NCBI RefSeq assembly: GCF_000364625.1
Contig: NZ_KB822600.1
Coordinates: 186,001 to 250,000, forward strand
Origin: Pseudomonas thermotolerans DSM 14292
Lineage (GTDB): Bacteria; Pseudomonadota; Gammaproteobacteria; Pseudomonadales; Pseudomonadaceae
Length of the DNA stretch: 64,000 bases
Direction of reading: 5' to 3'
The translations under genes were made by a program, and so were the position numbers. Below the pieces are notes generated by a model, which saw only the letters and a list, made by a program, of their open reading frames with translations, did not search any database and was not told the origin of the DNA. Within the stretch, counting starts at the first letter, position 1. The number at the start of each line of letters is the position of its first letter. Positions 51,563-60,825 of this stretch are shown here, piece after piece.

Positions 51563-51880
51563 ATGTACAAGCTGTGTTTCTACGTGCCAGACAGCCATCT
51601 GGAAGCGGTAAAAAGCGCGATCTTTGCGGCGGGTGGCGGGCGTATCGGCAACTACGACAGCTGCTGCTGGCAGGTGCTGGGCCAGGGACAGTTCCGTCCG
51701 CTGTCCGGCAGTCGGCCGTTCCTCGGCGAGACCGGCGTGGTGGAGCGGGTGGAGGAGTGGAAGGTGGAGATGGTGGTGGCCGACGAACTGATCCACGCGG
51801 CGGTCAAGGCCCTGAAGCAGGCTCATCCCTACGAGACGCCGGCTTTCGAGGTCTGGCGGCTGTCCGACCTGCTGTTCTAG
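51563..51880 (+). CDS. Small Nif3/YqfO-related protein
   Basis: 105-aa protein beginning MYKLCFYVPDSHLEAVKSAI, matching the stand-alone form of the CutA-like domain inserted in Nif3/YqfO proteins. The conserved blocks GGGRIGNYDSCCW and HPYETPAFEVWRL are present. The function is unknown. The ATG at 51563 follows GCGGAGAA. Upstream, a CATAAT hexamer at 51506-51511 could be a -10. Confidence 0.85.
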   Translation: MYKLCFYVPDSHLEAVKSAIFAAGGGRIGNYDSCCWQVLGQGQFRPLSGSRPFLGETGVVERVEEWKVEMVVADELIHAAVKALKQAHPYETPAFEVWRLSDLLF

Positions 51881-51893
51881 GCCGCTCCGCTGC

Positions 51894-51916
51894 CGGCGCC
51901 CCAGGTGAGGGCGCCG
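51894..51916. terminator. Hairpin between convergent genes
   Basis: A perfect 8-bp stem (CGGCGCCC with GGGCGCCG) and a 7-base loop lie between the stops of the Nif3-like gene and the transpeptidase gene. There is no T tract on either strand, so its action as a terminator is uncertain. Confidence 0.4.
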
Positions 51917-51925
51917 TAGTCCGGC

Positions 51926-52429
51926 TCAGGGGCGGATCTCGATCAGGGTGCCGTCCTTGACCAGATCCCAGACCTCGCGCATGTCGGCGTTGGTCATGGC
52001 GATGCAGCCCTCGGTCCAGTCCAGGCTGTTGAAGTACCACTCCGGGTATTCGTCGTCGATGGGCGTGCCGTGGATCATGATCATCCCGCCCGGGTTGACG
52101 CCGGCCTCGCGAGCGCGGTGCTGGTCGCGGATGTTCGGGTAGGAGATGTGCATGGCGAGGTTGTACTTGTCGCTGGTCTTGCGCCAGTCGATCCAGTAGA
52201 AGCCCTCGGGGGTGCGCTTGTCGCCTTCCTGCAGCTTGGGGCCCACCGGGCGCTTGCCGAGGGAGATGCGGTAGCTCTTCAGGATGTTGCCACGGCTCAT
52301 CAGGTGTAGCTTGCGCTCGGACTTGATCACCAGCACCTTGTCGACGCGGACTCCGTCCAGGGTCGGGGTGGCGTTGGCATGGCTCCAGGCGGCGAAAGAC
52401 AGGCAAAGTACGGCTAGCAACCAACGCAT
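51926..52429 (-). CDS. Exported L,D-transpeptidase (YkuD domain)
   Basis: Periplasmic YkuD-domain protein of 167 aa, likely to modify peptidoglycan cross-links or lipoprotein attachment. A signal peptide (cleavage near SHA-NA, residue 18) is followed by the domain. The catalytic region has the histidine in MIHGT and the cysteine in TEGCIAM, a Thr-containing variant of the usual SxGC motif. The ATG at 52429 was chosen because it starts a proper signal sequence; the longer frame to 52567 overlaps the NUDIX gene behind it. Confidence 0.86.
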   Translation of the reverse strand: MRWLLAVLCLSFAAWSHANATPTLDGVRVDKVLVIKSERKLHLMSRGNILKSYRISLGKRPVGPKLQEGDKRTPEGFYWIDWRKTSDKYNLAMHISYPNIRDQHRAREAGVNPGGMIMIHGTPIDDEYPEWYFNSLDWTEGCIAMTNADMREVWDLVKDGTLIEIRP

Positions 52430-52470
52430 CGCAAAGAAATCCCCAAATCCTCGGTGAACGGAATGTCGTG

Positions 52471-53034
52471 TCAGGTGTAGTGCTGTTCGTTGATGTGCGT
52501 GCGCAGGGCCTCGAGGGCTTCGTTGCGCACGGGGTAGTTCTGCGCTACCCGGTCGGCGAAGTAGCATTCTAAGGTGCGGCCGACGGTGGGGAAAGCCAGC
52601 TCCGACCAGGGAATCTCGTTTTCACGGAACAGCCTCACCTCCAGGCTCTCCTCGCCGGCGGCGAAGTCGAGGTCGAGCAGGCGGGCGCGGAAGAACACGT
52701 AGACCTGGCTGATGTGCGGCAGGTCGAAGAGGGTGTAGAGGTCCAGATCGGTGACCCGCGCCCGGGCTTCCTCGAGGGTCTCGCGCATGGCCGCTTCGAG
52801 CATGGTTTCGCTGTTCTCCATGAAGCCGGCCGGCAGCGTCCAGTAGCCGCGTCGCGGCTCGATGGCGCGGCGGCAGAGAAGCACCTGGTCCTCCCACACC
52901 GGCAGGCAGCCGGCGACGATGCGCGGGTTCTGGTAGTGCACGGTCTGGCAGCGGAGGCAGACGTAGCGCAGGCGGTTGTCGCCAGGCGGGATGTTCCGGG
53001 TCAGTGTCCCGCCGCACTGGCTGCAGAATTTCAT
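52471..53034 (-). CDS. NUDIX hydrolase with N-terminal zinc ribbon
   Basis: 187-aa hydrolase. The N-terminus has a zinc ribbon (CSQCG, residues 4-8, and CLRC near 26-29), then the NUDIX fold with GFMENSETMLEAAMRETLEE, matching G-x5-E-x7-REUxEE. Zinc-ribbon NUDIX proteins of this size in pseudomonads are usually called NADH pyrophosphatase-like, but the substrate is not known. It is divergent from a second NUDIX gene, about 160 bp between the starts. Confidence 0.87.
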   Translation of the reverse strand: MKFCSQCGGTLTRNIPPGDNRLRYVCLRCQTVHYQNPRIVAGCLPVWEDQVLLCRRAIEPRRGYWTLPAGFMENSETMLEAAMRETLEEARARVTDLDLYTLFDLPHISQVYVFFRARLLDLDFAAGEESLEVRLFRENEIPWSELAFPTVGRTLECYFADRVAQNYPVRNEALEALRTHINEQHYT

Positions 53035-53191
53035 GGGCTTTCCCCTATCGTTATTGCCTCATCTTGGCTTGCCCCTCGACGCCCCGCAAGCCGCCCGGAG
53101 CAGGGCGGCGGTCGGCGATCAGGCCGCACGGGGCTTGGGCGGCAGGCGTCTTTCTGCCATGATGCCGTGCGGAATAAATGAGAGAATCTGC

Positions 53192-53797
53192 ATGCTCGAT
53201 GAGCTGGTCCAACGCGTGCGCAACCACCGCCCCCGGACCCTGGAGTGCGACCGGGGCTTCCCGGAGGCGGCGGTGCTGGTGCCCGTCACTCGCAGTCCCG
53301 AACCGGAGCTGGTGCTGACCCTGCGCGCCAGCGGACTGTCGACCCATGGCGGCGAGGTGGCCTTCCCCGGCGGACGGCGCGATCCGGACGACCGCGACCT
53401 GGTGCACACCGCCCTGCGCGAGGCCCAGGAGGAGGTCGGCCTACCGCCCGGACTGGTCGAGGTGATCGGCCCGCTGAGCCAGCTGGTGTCGCGCTACGGC
53501 ATCAAGGTGACGCCGATCGTCGGTCTGGTCCCGGACTTCGTCGAGTACCAGCCCAATGACGGCGAGATCGCCGCGGTATTCTCGGTCCCCCTGGAGTTCT
53601 TCCGCCAGGATCCGCGCGAGGTCACCCACCGCATCGACTACCAGGGGCAGAGCTGGTACGTGCCCAGCTATCGCTACGGCGACTACCGCATCTGGGGGCT
53701 GACCGCGATCATCGTGGTCGAGCTGGTCAACCTTCTGTTCGACGACGCCGACATCCGCCTGCACGAGCCGCCGCCTTCCTTCATAAAGCTGAGCTGA
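53192..53797 (+). CDS. NUDIX CoA pyrophosphatase-like protein
   Basis: 201-aa NUDIX hydrolase of the CoA-pyrophosphatase type: [20 protein letters not shown] precedes the NUDIX helix [11 protein letters not shown], and the UPF0035-type GGEVAFPGG block is intact. Such enzymes cleave CoA to 3',5'-ADP and phosphopantetheine. The ATG at 53192 is preferred; the frame from 52976 overlaps the divergent gene. A weak GAGAATC precedes it. Confidence 0.87.
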   Translation: MLDELVQRVRNHRPRTLECDRGFPEAAVLVPVTRSPEPELVLTLRASGLSTHGGEVAFPGGRRDPDDRDLVHTALREAQEEVGLPPGLVEVIGPLSQLVSRYGIKVTPIVGLVPDFVEYQPNDGEIAAVFSVPLEFFRQDPREVTHRIDYQGQSWYVPSYRYGDYRIWGLTAIIVVELVNLLFDDADIRLHEPPPSFIKLS

Positions 53798-53846
53798 CCC
53801 GCACCGGCTCCGCGCCTGTATAACAAGACCTGAAGAGGACATCCCG

Positions 53847-54371
53847 ATGAAATACCGCCTGGGCAATGCCCGTGTCGAAGCCCACCCGGACAGCTGGATC
53901 GCCCCCGATGCCGCGGTGATCGGCAAGGTCAGGCTGGAGGCCGGCGCCAGCGTATGGTTCGGTGCCGTGCTGCGCGGCGACAACGAGCTGATCCTGATCG
54001 GCGAGAACAGCAACGTGCAGGACGGCACCGTGATGCATACCGACATGGGTTATCCGCTGACCCTCGGCAAGGGCGTCACCGTCGGCCACAACGCCATGCT
54101 GCACGGCTGCACCGTGGGCGACTACAGTCTGATCGGCATCAACGCGGTGATCCTCAATGGTGCGAAGATCGGCAAGTACTGCATCATCGGCGCCAACGCG
54201 TTGATCCCTGAGGGCAGGGAGATTCCCGACGGCTCTCTGGTGATGGGGAGCCCCGGCAAGGTGGTGCGCGAGCTCACCGAGGCGCAGAAGAAGATGCTCG
54301 AGGCCAGCGCCGCCCACTACGTGCACAACGCCCAGCGCTATGCCCGCGACCTGCAGATGGACGAGGACTGA
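53847..54371 (+). CDS. Gamma-carbonic anhydrase family protein
   Basis: Left-handed beta-helix protein of 174 aa, YrdA/PaaY type. The three zinc ligands of the family are present at H64, H81 and H86 ([13 protein letters not shown]). Carbonic anhydrase activity is possible but not proven for most members. AAGAGGA precedes the ATG. The next gene starts within its stop codon, so the two are coupled. Confidence 0.9.
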   Translation: MKYRLGNARVEAHPDSWIAPDAAVIGKVRLEAGASVWFGAVLRGDNELILIGENSNVQDGTVMHTDMGYPLTLGKGVTVGHNAMLHGCTVGDYSLIGINAVILNGAKIGKYCIIGANALIPEGREIPDGSLVMGSPGKVVRELTEAQKKMLEASAAHYVHNAQRYARDLQMDED

Positions 54372-54562
54372 TGGAGCGACGCGAACGTCCGCTGCCTTCG
54401 CCCTGCGTGTCGATTTGCGCGCTGGACGAGGACGACGTCTGTACCGGCTGCCAGCGCACGGTGGCGGAGATCACCCGCTGGGGCCGGATGGACAACGAAG
54501 AGCGGCGCGAGGTGCTGAAGCGCTGCCACGAGCGCGCCCAGGCCAAGGGCCAGCTGCTCTGA
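54371..54562 (+). CDS. DUF1289 small cysteine-rich protein
   Basis: 63-aa protein of the DUF1289 family with the conserved pattern PCVSICALDEDDVCTGCQRT and EITRWGRM. The four cysteines suggest a metal or Fe-S site. The function is unknown. Its ATG overlaps the preceding stop by one base, so it is in an operon with the gamma-carbonic anhydrase-like gene. Confidence 0.88.
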   Translation: MERRERPLPSPCVSICALDEDDVCTGCQRTVAEITRWGRMDNEERREVLKRCHERAQAKGQLL

Positions 54563-54613
54563 GCCCCGATTTTCCGGCGACCTGGCTCGCCATTTGACCT
54601 TCGAGGAACATTC

Positions 54614-55795
54614 ATGCCCCGTATCGGAACTCCCCTGTCGCCGAGCGCGACCCGCGTGCTGCTGTGTGGCTCCGGCGAACTGGGAAAGGAAGTGGTGATC
54701 GAGTTGCAGCGCCTGGGCGTCGAGGTGATCGCCGTCGACCGCTACCCCAATGCACCGGCCATGCAGGTGGCGCACCGCAGCCACGTGATCGACATGCTCG
54801 ACGGCGCCGCCCTGCGCGCGGTGATCGAGCAGGAGCGTCCGCACTACATCGTTCCGGAGATCGAGGCGATCGCCACCTCCACCCTGGTGGAGCTGGAAGC
54901 CGAGGGCTTCACGGTGATCCCCACCGCACGCGCCGCGCAGCTGACCATGAACCGTGAGGGCATCCGCCGTCTGGCCGCCGAGGAGCTGGGCTTGCCCACC
55001 TCGCCGTATCACTTCGCCGACAGCTTCGAGGAGTACCGCCAGGCGGTCGAGAAGCTCGGCTTCCCCTGTGTGGTCAAGCCGATCATGAGCTCCTCCGGCA
55101 AGGGCCAGAGCCTGCTGCGCGGTCCCGAGGACGTGCAGAAGGCCTGGGACTACGCCCAGGAGGGCGGCCGCGCCGGTCGCGGCCGGGTAATCGTCGAGGG
55201 CTTCATCGACTTCGACTACGAGATCACTCTGCTCACCGTGCGGCATGCCGGCGGCACCACCTTCTGCGCGCCCATCGGCCACCGCCAGGAGAAGGGGGAC
55301 TACCAGGAGTCATGGCAGCCGCAGGCGATGAGCGCCAGGGCGCTGGCCGAGTCCGAGCGCATCGCCAGCGCGGTCACCGAGGCGCTGGGGGGGCGCGGGT
55401 TGTTCGGCGTGGAGCTGTTCGTCAAGGGCGACCAGGTGTGGTTCAGCGAGGTCTCACCGCGTCCTCACGACACTGGTCTGGTCACCCTGATCTCCCAGGA
55501 CCTCTCGGAGTTCGCCCTGCACGCGCGGGCGATCCTCGGCCTACCGATCCCGGCGATCCGTCAGTTCGGCCCCTCGGCCTCGGCGGTGATCCTGGTGGCG
55601 GGGCAGTCCCGGCAGGCCAGCTTCGGCAATCTGCAGGCCGCTCTCGCCGAGCCGGACACCGCCCTGCGCCTGTTCGGCAAGCCGGAAGTAGCCGGCCAGC
55701 GACGCATGGGCGTGGCCCTGGCGCGGGACGAGTCGGTGGAGCTGGCGCGCGCCAAGGCGACCCGCGCGGCCCGGGCGGTCGACGTCGAGCTATGA
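54614..55795 (+). CDS. purT: Formate-dependent GAR transformylase PurT
   Basis: ATP-grasp enzyme that makes FGAR from GAR, formate and ATP, an alternative to PurN in purine synthesis. The 393-aa protein has the N-terminal [20 protein letters not shown] block, the ATP-grasp region with [15 protein letters not shown], and [16 protein letters not shown] near the metal site. GAGGAAC lies before the ATG. It is followed by an SGNH hydrolase gene overlapping by 4 bp. Confidence 0.96.
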   Translation: MPRIGTPLSPSATRVLLCGSGELGKEVVIELQRLGVEVIAVDRYPNAPAMQVAHRSHVIDMLDGAALRAVIEQERPHYIVPEIEAIATSTLVELEAEGFTVIPTARAAQLTMNREGIRRLAAEELGLPTSPYHFADSFEEYRQAVEKLGFPCVVKPIMSSSGKGQSLLRGPEDVQKAWDYAQEGGRAGRGRVIVEGFIDFDYEITLLTVRHAGGTTFCAPIGHRQEKGDYQESWQPQAMSARALAESERIASAVTEALGGRGLFGVELFVKGDQVWFSEVSPRPHDTGLVTLISQDLSEFALHARAILGLPIPAIRQFGPSASAVILVAGQSRQASFGNLQAALAEPDTALRLFGKPEVAGQRRMGVALARDESVELARAKATRAARAVDVEL

Positions 55796-56529
55796 GCCCG
55801 TGGCGCGGCCTGGTCTGGTGGGCGGCCGCGCTGCCATTGCTACCCCTCCTGCTGCCGCTCGCCGTGCATGCGCGGCGCACGGCGTTGCGCCTGGCCCCGG
55901 CGGCGGGGGCGGCGCAGGGGCTGGCTGCCACCGCCGAACAGAGCGGGACGCCGCTACGCCTGCTGGTGCTGGGCGAGTCCACGGTCGCCGGGGTCGGCGC
56001 TGCCTGCCTGGAGCAGGCCCTGGCCGGGCAGCTGGCCGTCGCCCTGGCGCGGCGGCTGGCGCGTCCGGTGCAGTGGCAGGCGCTCGGCGAGAACGGCATC
56101 ACTGCCGGCGAGGCCTGCCGACGCCTGCTGCCGCAGGTGGGCGAGCGCTTCGACCTGGTGGTGCTGGTGTTCGGTGTCAACGACACCACCCACTTCACTT
56201 CCGCCGCGGCCTGGCGGGCGGCTCTGGCCCAGCTGATCGAGCGCTTTCGCGGACAGGGCGCCGCGGTGCTCTGCACCGGGGTGCCGCCTCTCGAACATTT
56301 CCACGCCTTGCCCTGGCTGCTGCGCCAGCTGCTCGGCTGGCGGGCGCGGCTGCTGGATGCCCAGCTGCGCGCTCAGGCGCAGGACTCTGGGGCGCGCTAT
56401 TGCGGGCTGAGCCTGGCGATGCGGCGGGAGTTCCTGGCCATCGACGGCTATCATCCCTCGACGCTCGGTTATCGGGTCTGGGCGGAAGGCCTGGCCGAGG
56501 TGGCCGCAGCGCTGTACCCGGGGCGCTGA
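55792..56529 (+). CDS. Membrane-anchored SGNH/GDSL hydrolase
   Basis: 245-aa esterase-like protein with one N-terminal hydrophobic segment (residues 5-25), likely a signal anchor. SGNH block I is [13 protein letters not shown], block III is [10 protein letters not shown], and block V with the catalytic Asp-His is [10 protein letters not shown]. The substrate is unknown. The ATG overlaps the purT stop (ATGA). The protein is rich in Ala, Leu and Arg. Confidence 0.85.
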   Translation: MSPWRGLVWWAAALPLLPLLLPLAVHARRTALRLAPAAGAAQGLAATAEQSGTPLRLLVLGESTVAGVGAACLEQALAGQLAVALARRLARPVQWQALGENGITAGEACRRLLPQVGERFDLVVLVFGVNDTTHFTSAAAWRAALAQLIERFRGQGAAVLCTGVPPLEHFHALPWLLRQLLGWRARLLDAQLRAQAQDSGARYCGLSLAMRREFLAIDGYHPSTLGYRVWAEGLAEVAAALYPGR

Positions 56530-56536
56530 GGCGTGC

Positions 56537-57361
56537 CTAGCGGGCGCGGGACTGGCTGCGCCAGGCGCGCACCCGTACCACCCGATTCTCGGAGATTTCC
56601 AGGGTTTCCAGGCAGTAGGGGCCGACCTTCAGGCACACGTCGTTCTCGGGGATCTGCTCCAGTGCCTCGGTGATCAGGCCGTTGAGGGTCTGTGGGCCGT
56701 CGCAGGGCAGCTGCCAGCCCAGGGCGCGGTTCAGCTCGCGCAGGTGCAGGGAGCCGTCCAGGCTGTAGCGGCCGTCGCCTTCCGGCTGAATTGCCGGGTT
56801 CGGGCTCAGCTCGTCGAGGTTGCTGAACTCGCCGATCAGCTCGCGGAAGATGTCCTCCAGGCTGACCAGGCCGAGCACCTCGCCGTACTCGTCGACCACC
56901 ACGGCGATGCGCCGTTTCTCCTTCTGGAAGTTCAGCAGCTGGGTGAGCAGCGGAGTGCCTTCCGGCACGAAGTAGGGCGCCTGGCCGGCGGCCAGCAGGG
57001 CCTCGCCGTCCAGATCGGCGCGGCCGAGCAGTTGGGCAATTTGGCGGGCGTGCAGGAAGCCTTCGATCTGGTTGATGTCGTCGCGATAGAGCGGCAGGCG
57101 GGTGTGGGTGGCGTTGCGTAGCTGTTCGAGGATGCGCGCCGGCTCGGCGCCGATGTCGATGCCCTGGATCTCGTTGCGCGGCACCATGATCGACTTGATG
57201 CTGATCTGCTGCAGGGCCTGCAGCGGCGATAGGGGCGGCTGCTCGCGGGTGTCGGCGGCATTCGGGGCGGGACGCAGGGCGCGGCGGATCAGCCATGCCC
57301 CGAGCGCCACCAGCAGGGCGAGGGCCAGGCCGAGCAGCAGGCCGCCAGCGAAGCCGTTCAT
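56537..57361 (-). CDS. CBS-pair/CorC-domain protein lacking DUF21
   Basis: 274-aa protein with one N-terminal transmembrane helix (about residues 3-25), a CBS-domain pair starting at IMVPRNEIQGIDI, and a C-terminal CorC_HlyC domain (ELSPNPAIQPEGDGRYSLDG...). HlyC/CorC/CNNM transporters of this type usually carry a four-helix DUF21 membrane domain and about 430 aa; here a single helix replaces it. The open frame extends upstream to 57484 but adds no DUF21-like sequence. The ATG overlaps the stop of the upstream CcsA-like gene by 4 bp, supporting this start. A role in divalent cation efflux is only inferred. Confidence 0.82.
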   Translation of the reverse strand: MNGFAGGLLLGLALALLVALGAWLIRRALRPAPNAADTREQPPLSPLQALQQISIKSIMVPRNEIQGIDIGAEPARILEQLRNATHTRLPLYRDDINQIEGFLHARQIAQLLGRADLDGEALLAAGQAPYFVPEGTPLLTQLLNFQKEKRRIAVVVDEYGEVLGLVSLEDIFRELIGEFSNLDELSPNPAIQPEGDGRYSLDGSLHLRELNRALGWQLPCDGPQTLNGLITEALEQIPENDVCLKVGPYCLETLEISENRVVRVRAWRSQSRAR

Positions 57362-58158
57362 ATGTGCAGGATGAATTCGCGCACCAGCTTGCTGCCGAAG
57401 TAGGCCAGCATCAGCAGGCAGAAGCCCGCCAGCGTCCAGCGGATCGCCTTGTGGCCTCGCCAGCCGCGCTGGTGACGGCCCCACAGCAGTACCGCGAAGA
57501 TCACCCAGGCCAGGCAGGCCAGCAGGGTCTTGTGCACCAGATGCTGGGCGAACAGGTCGTCGAGGTACAGCCAGCCGGACAGCAGGGACAGCGAGAGCAG
57601 CAACCAGCCGGCCCAGAGGAAGCCGAACAGCAGGCTCTCCATGGTCTGCAGCGGCGGGAAGCTGCGGATCAGTCCGGACGGGTGCTTGTGCTTGAGCTGG
57701 CGATCCTGCACGAGCAGCAGCAGCGACTGGAACATGGCGATGGTCAGCAGGCCGTAGGCGAGAATCGACAGCAGGATGTGGGCGAGGATCCCCGGGTGCT
57801 CACGAATTCCCTGGGTAGTGCCGGCCGGGACGAACTGAGCGAAGAGCACGGTCAGGCAGCCGAGCGGAAAGAGCAGGAGCAGCAGGATGGTCACCGGGAT
57901 GCGCAGCGCGGCCAGCAGGATCAGGGCGATCACCGCGGCGGCGATCAGGCTGGCGGCATTGAAGAAGTCGAGGTACAGCCCGCTCGGGGTGATCAACTGG
58001 CCGAACAGGCTGGCGACATGGGCCAGCAGGGCGAGCAGGCCGAGCGGCAGCAGGATGCGCTTGTCCGGCGTCTTGCGCGCGATCAGGCGCAGGGACTGGT
58101 AGCTGGTGGCGGCCGCATAGAGCGCGGCGGCGATGACACTGGGCAACAGAGGCTGCAT
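57358..58158 (-). CDS. CcsA/YpjD-like inner-membrane protein
   Basis: Integral membrane protein of 266 aa with about eight transmembrane segments, cytochrome c assembly (CcsA/CcmC-like) family, YpjD type. The signature HILLSILAYGLLTIAMFQSL and FLWAGWLLLSLSLLSGWLYL segments are recognisable, and histidines suitable for haem coordination are present (HILLS; HLVHKT). In pseudomonads this gene lies divergent from ffh. The ATG at 58158 is chosen; a much longer open frame on this strand is a shadow of ffh. Confidence 0.87.
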   Translation of the reverse strand: MQPLLPSVIAAALYAAATSYQSLRLIARKTPDKRILLPLGLLALLAHVASLFGQLITPSGLYLDFFNAASLIAAAVIALILLAALRIPVTILLLLLFPLGCLTVLFAQFVPAGTTQGIREHPGILAHILLSILAYGLLTIAMFQSLLLLVQDRQLKHKHPSGLIRSFPPLQTMESLLFGFLWAGWLLLSLSLLSGWLYLDDLFAQHLVHKTLLACLAWVIFAVLLWGRHQRGWRGHKAIRWTLAGFCLLMLAYFGSKLVREFILHI

Positions 58159-58395
58159 AGGTCCTTTGGAGCGAGGCCCGAAAGGCGCTGAGTGTGGCAC
58201 ACAAAAGCCCTTCCACGAAAGACCGCGAGGGGCTATCCCTTGCGCGCCCGGTCGGTCTGCGGCGCGGCGCCGCGCTGCCCCGGTGCGGCTGCGACGAACG
58301 GCCGCGGCGCGGTGCTCCGCAGCCTGCCGGGCGGCCTGGGCGGATCGGCGGCCGGATGCCGCGGACGAGCAGTGTCCGCGCTCGGGGTGCTTCGT

Positions 58396-58401
58396 TATAA
58401 T
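58396..58401 (+). promoter_or_regulatory. -10 element of ffh
   Basis: A perfect TATAAT lies 54 bp before the ffh start in the 297-bp divergent region between the CcsA-like gene and ffh. No convincing -35 is present at 16-18 bp. The rest of that region is very GC-rich and shows no gene. Confidence 0.45.
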
Positions 58402-58455
58402 CCGCCGCCTGCCAGAAGCCCAAGTTCCCGGCTCGACCGCTCGAAAGGATCGCGC

Positions 58456-59832
58456 ATGTTTGAAAATCTCACCGAACGTCTCTCGCACACGCTGCGTACC
58501 GTCACCGGCAAGGCCAAGCTGACCGAGGACAACATCAAGGACACCCTGCGCGAAGTGCGCATGGCCCTGCTGGAAGCCGACGTCGCCCTGCCGGTGGTCA
58601 AGGACTTCGTCAACCGGGTCAAGGAGCGTGCGGTCGGCACCGAGGTGTCGAAGAGCCTGACCCCAGGCCAGGCGTTCGTGAAGATCGTTCGCCTCGAGCT
58701 GGAAGAGCTGATGGGCGCGGCCAACGAGGACCTGGCGCTGAACGCCGCGCCGCCGGCTGTGGTGCTGATGGCCGGTCTGCAGGGTGCCGGTAAGACCACG
58801 ACGGTCGGCAAGCTGGCGCGCTTCCTCAAGGAGCGCAAGAAGAAGTCGGTCATGGTCGTGTCCACCGACGTCTACCGTCCGGCAGCGATCAAGCAGCTGG
58901 AGACCCTGGCCAACGACATCGGCGTGACCTTCTTCCCCTCGGACACCAGCCAGCAGCCGGTGGCCATCGCCGAGGCGGCGATCCGCGAGGCCAGGCTGAA
59001 GTTCATCGACGTGGTACTGGTGGATACCGCCGGTCGCCTGCACGTCGACGCCGAGATGATGAGCGAGATCCAGGCCCTGCATGCCGCGGTGAAGCCGGTG
59101 GAAACCCTGTTCGTGGTCGATGCTATGACTGGTCAGGACGCCGCCAATACCGCCAAGGCGTTCGGCGACGCCCTGCCGCTGACCGGCGTGGTGCTCACCA
59201 AGGTGGACGGTGACGCCCGTGGCGGTGCGGCACTGTCGGTGCGGCACATCACTGGTAAGCCGATCAAGTTCATCGGCATGGGCGAGAAGACCGAGGCCCT
59301 GGAACCCTTCTACCCGGACCGCATCGCCTCGCGCATCCTCGGCATGGGTGACGTGCTCAGTCTGATCGAGCAGGCCGAGCAGAACCTCGACCGCGAGAAG
59401 GCCGAGAAGCTCACCAGGAAGCTCAAGAAGGGCAAGGGCTTCGACCTCGAGGACTTCCGCGACCAGCTGCAGCAGATGAAGAACATGGGCGGCCTGGGCA
59501 GCCTGATGGACAAGCTGCCGGCCATCGGCGGGATCAACCTGGCGCAGATGGGCAACGCGCAGAGCGTGGCCGAGAAGCAGTTCCGGCAGATGGAAGCCAT
59601 CATCAACTCCATGACCCCGGCCGAGCGCCGCGATCCGGAGATCATCAGTGGCTCGCGCAAGCGGCGCATCGCTCTTGGTTCCGGCACCCAGGTGCAGGAC
59701 GTCAGCCGGCTGATCAAGCAGCACAAGCAGATGCAGAAGATGATGAAGAAATTCACCGCCAAGGGCGGCATGGCCAAGATGATGCGCGGTCTGGGCGGCA
59801 TGCTGCCCGGTGGCGGCCTCCCGAAATTCTGA
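58456..59832 (+). CDS. ffh: Signal recognition particle protein Ffh
   Basis: GTPase that with 4.5S RNA targets nascent membrane proteins to FtsY. The 458-aa protein has the N domain, the G domain with GLQGAGKTTTVGKLA near residue 105, DTAGRLHVD and TKVDGDARGG, and a Met-rich M domain (from about 300) ending in the glycine-rich GLGGMLPGGGLP. The ATG at 58456 matches the family. It is followed by rpsP with its own promoter. Confidence 0.97.
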   Translation: MFENLTERLSHTLRTVTGKAKLTEDNIKDTLREVRMALLEADVALPVVKDFVNRVKERAVGTEVSKSLTPGQAFVKIVRLELEELMGAANEDLALNAAPPAVVLMAGLQGAGKTTTVGKLARFLKERKKKSVMVVSTDVYRPAAIKQLETLANDIGVTFFPSDTSQQPVAIAEAAIREARLKFIDVVLVDTAGRLHVDAEMMSEIQALHAAVKPVETLFVVDAMTGQDAANTAKAFGDALPLTGVVLTKVDGDARGGAALSVRHITGKPIKFIGMGEKTEALEPFYPDRIASRILGMGDVLSLIEQAEQNLDREKAEKLTRKLKKGKGFDLEDFRDQLQQMKNMGGLGSLMDKLPAIGGINLAQMGNAQSVAEKQFRQMEAIINSMTPAERRDPEIISGSRKRRIALGSGTQVQDVSRLIKQHKQMQKMMKKFTAKGGMAKMMRGLGGMLPGGGLPKF

Positions 59833-59913
59833 TCCCTGGCCTGACAGTGGCCGGCCGGAAACCCAGCGGGGCAGCGGGGCGCAGGGATTTTGCCGGCGCG
59901 GCGTGCATTTGGC

Positions 59914-59942
59914 TTGATGCCTGGCGCTTTAGCTCATAGAAT
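59914..59942 (+). promoter_or_regulatory. Sigma-70 promoter of the rpsP operon
   Basis: TTGATG (59914-59919) and TAGAAT (59937-59942) are separated by exactly 17 bp, 76 bp before rpsP. It should drive rpsP-rimM-trmD-rplS. Confidence 0.7.
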
Positions 59943-60018
59943 ATGCGGCCTTTCGGGCCCGGTGTCCGGCCTTGATTGACCAGATTTGCTAGTACCGACC
60001 TACAGGAACAACGTTCAC

Positions 60019-60270
60019 ATGGTAACTATTCGTCTTGCTCGTGGCGGCTCCAAGAAGCGCCCCTTCTACCACCTGACCGTGACCGACAGCCGCAATGCCC
60101 GCGACGGTCGCTTCGTCGAGCGCATCGGCTTCTTCAACCCGATCGCCACTGGTGGTGAAGTGCGCCTGTCCGTGGACCAGGAGCGCGCCAATTACTGGCT
60201 GGGCCTGGGTGCCAAGCCGTCCGAGCGTGTTGCCCAGCTGCTCAAGGAAGCTGCCAAGTCCGCAGCCTGA
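60019..60270 (+). CDS. rpsP: 30S ribosomal protein S16
   Basis: Ribosomal protein bS16 of 83 aa, starting [19 protein letters not shown], with the family's [14 protein letters not shown] block. The ATG at 60019 fits the family; an in-frame codon at 59986 would add 11 residues. First gene of the conserved rpsP-rimM-trmD-rplS operon. Confidence 0.97.
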   Translation: MVTIRLARGGSKKRPFYHLTVTDSRNARDGRFVERIGFFNPIATGGEVRLSVDQERANYWLGLGAKPSERVAQLLKEAAKSAA

Positions 60271-60275
60271 GTCGC

Positions 60276-60812
60276 ATGAGTACGGCGCCTGCTCCGGCCG
60301 ATGAGCTGCTCGTCATCGGCAAGATCGTATCGGTGCACGGCGTGCGCGGCGAGGTGAAGGTCTATTCCTTTACCGACCCGATCGACAATCTGCTGGATTA
60401 TCGCCACTGGACGCTGCGGCGCGATGGCGAGATCCGTCAGGTTGAACTGGTCAGGGGACGCCTGCAGGGCAAGGTCCTGGTGGCCAAGCTCAAGGGTCTC
60501 GACGACCGCGATGAGGCACGAGCTTTCTCCGGTTTCGAGATTTGCGTTCCGCGCGGCGAACTGCCGCAGCTGGCCGAAGGCGAGTACTACTGGTACCAGC
60601 TCGAAGGTCTCAAGGTCATCGACCAGGCCGGGCAACTGCTCGGTCGGATCGATCATCTGCTGGAGACCGGTTCGAACGATGTGATGGTGGTCAAGCCCTG
60701 CGAGGGCAGCCTGGACGACCGCGAACGCTGGTTGCCCTATACGGAGCACTGCGTACTGAGCGTCGACCTGGCGGCCGGGGAGATGCGGGTGGATTGGGAT
60801 GCCGATTTCTGA
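60276..60812 (+). CDS. rimM: 16S rRNA maturation factor RimM
   Basis: Assembly factor for the 30S head, binding S19 and the 16S 3' domain. The 178-aa product has the N-terminal beta-barrel ([20 protein letters not shown]) and a PRC-barrel C-terminal half ([13 protein letters not shown]). It follows rpsP after 5 bp. Confidence 0.95.
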   Translation: MSTAPAPADELLVIGKIVSVHGVRGEVKVYSFTDPIDNLLDYRHWTLRRDGEIRQVELVRGRLQGKVLVAKLKGLDDRDEARAFSGFEICVPRGELPQLAEGEYYWYQLEGLKVIDQAGQLLGRIDHLLETGSNDVMVVKPCEGSLDDRERWLPYTEHCVLSVDLAAGEMRVDWDADF

Positions 60813-60825
60813 GCACGGGGCTGGC

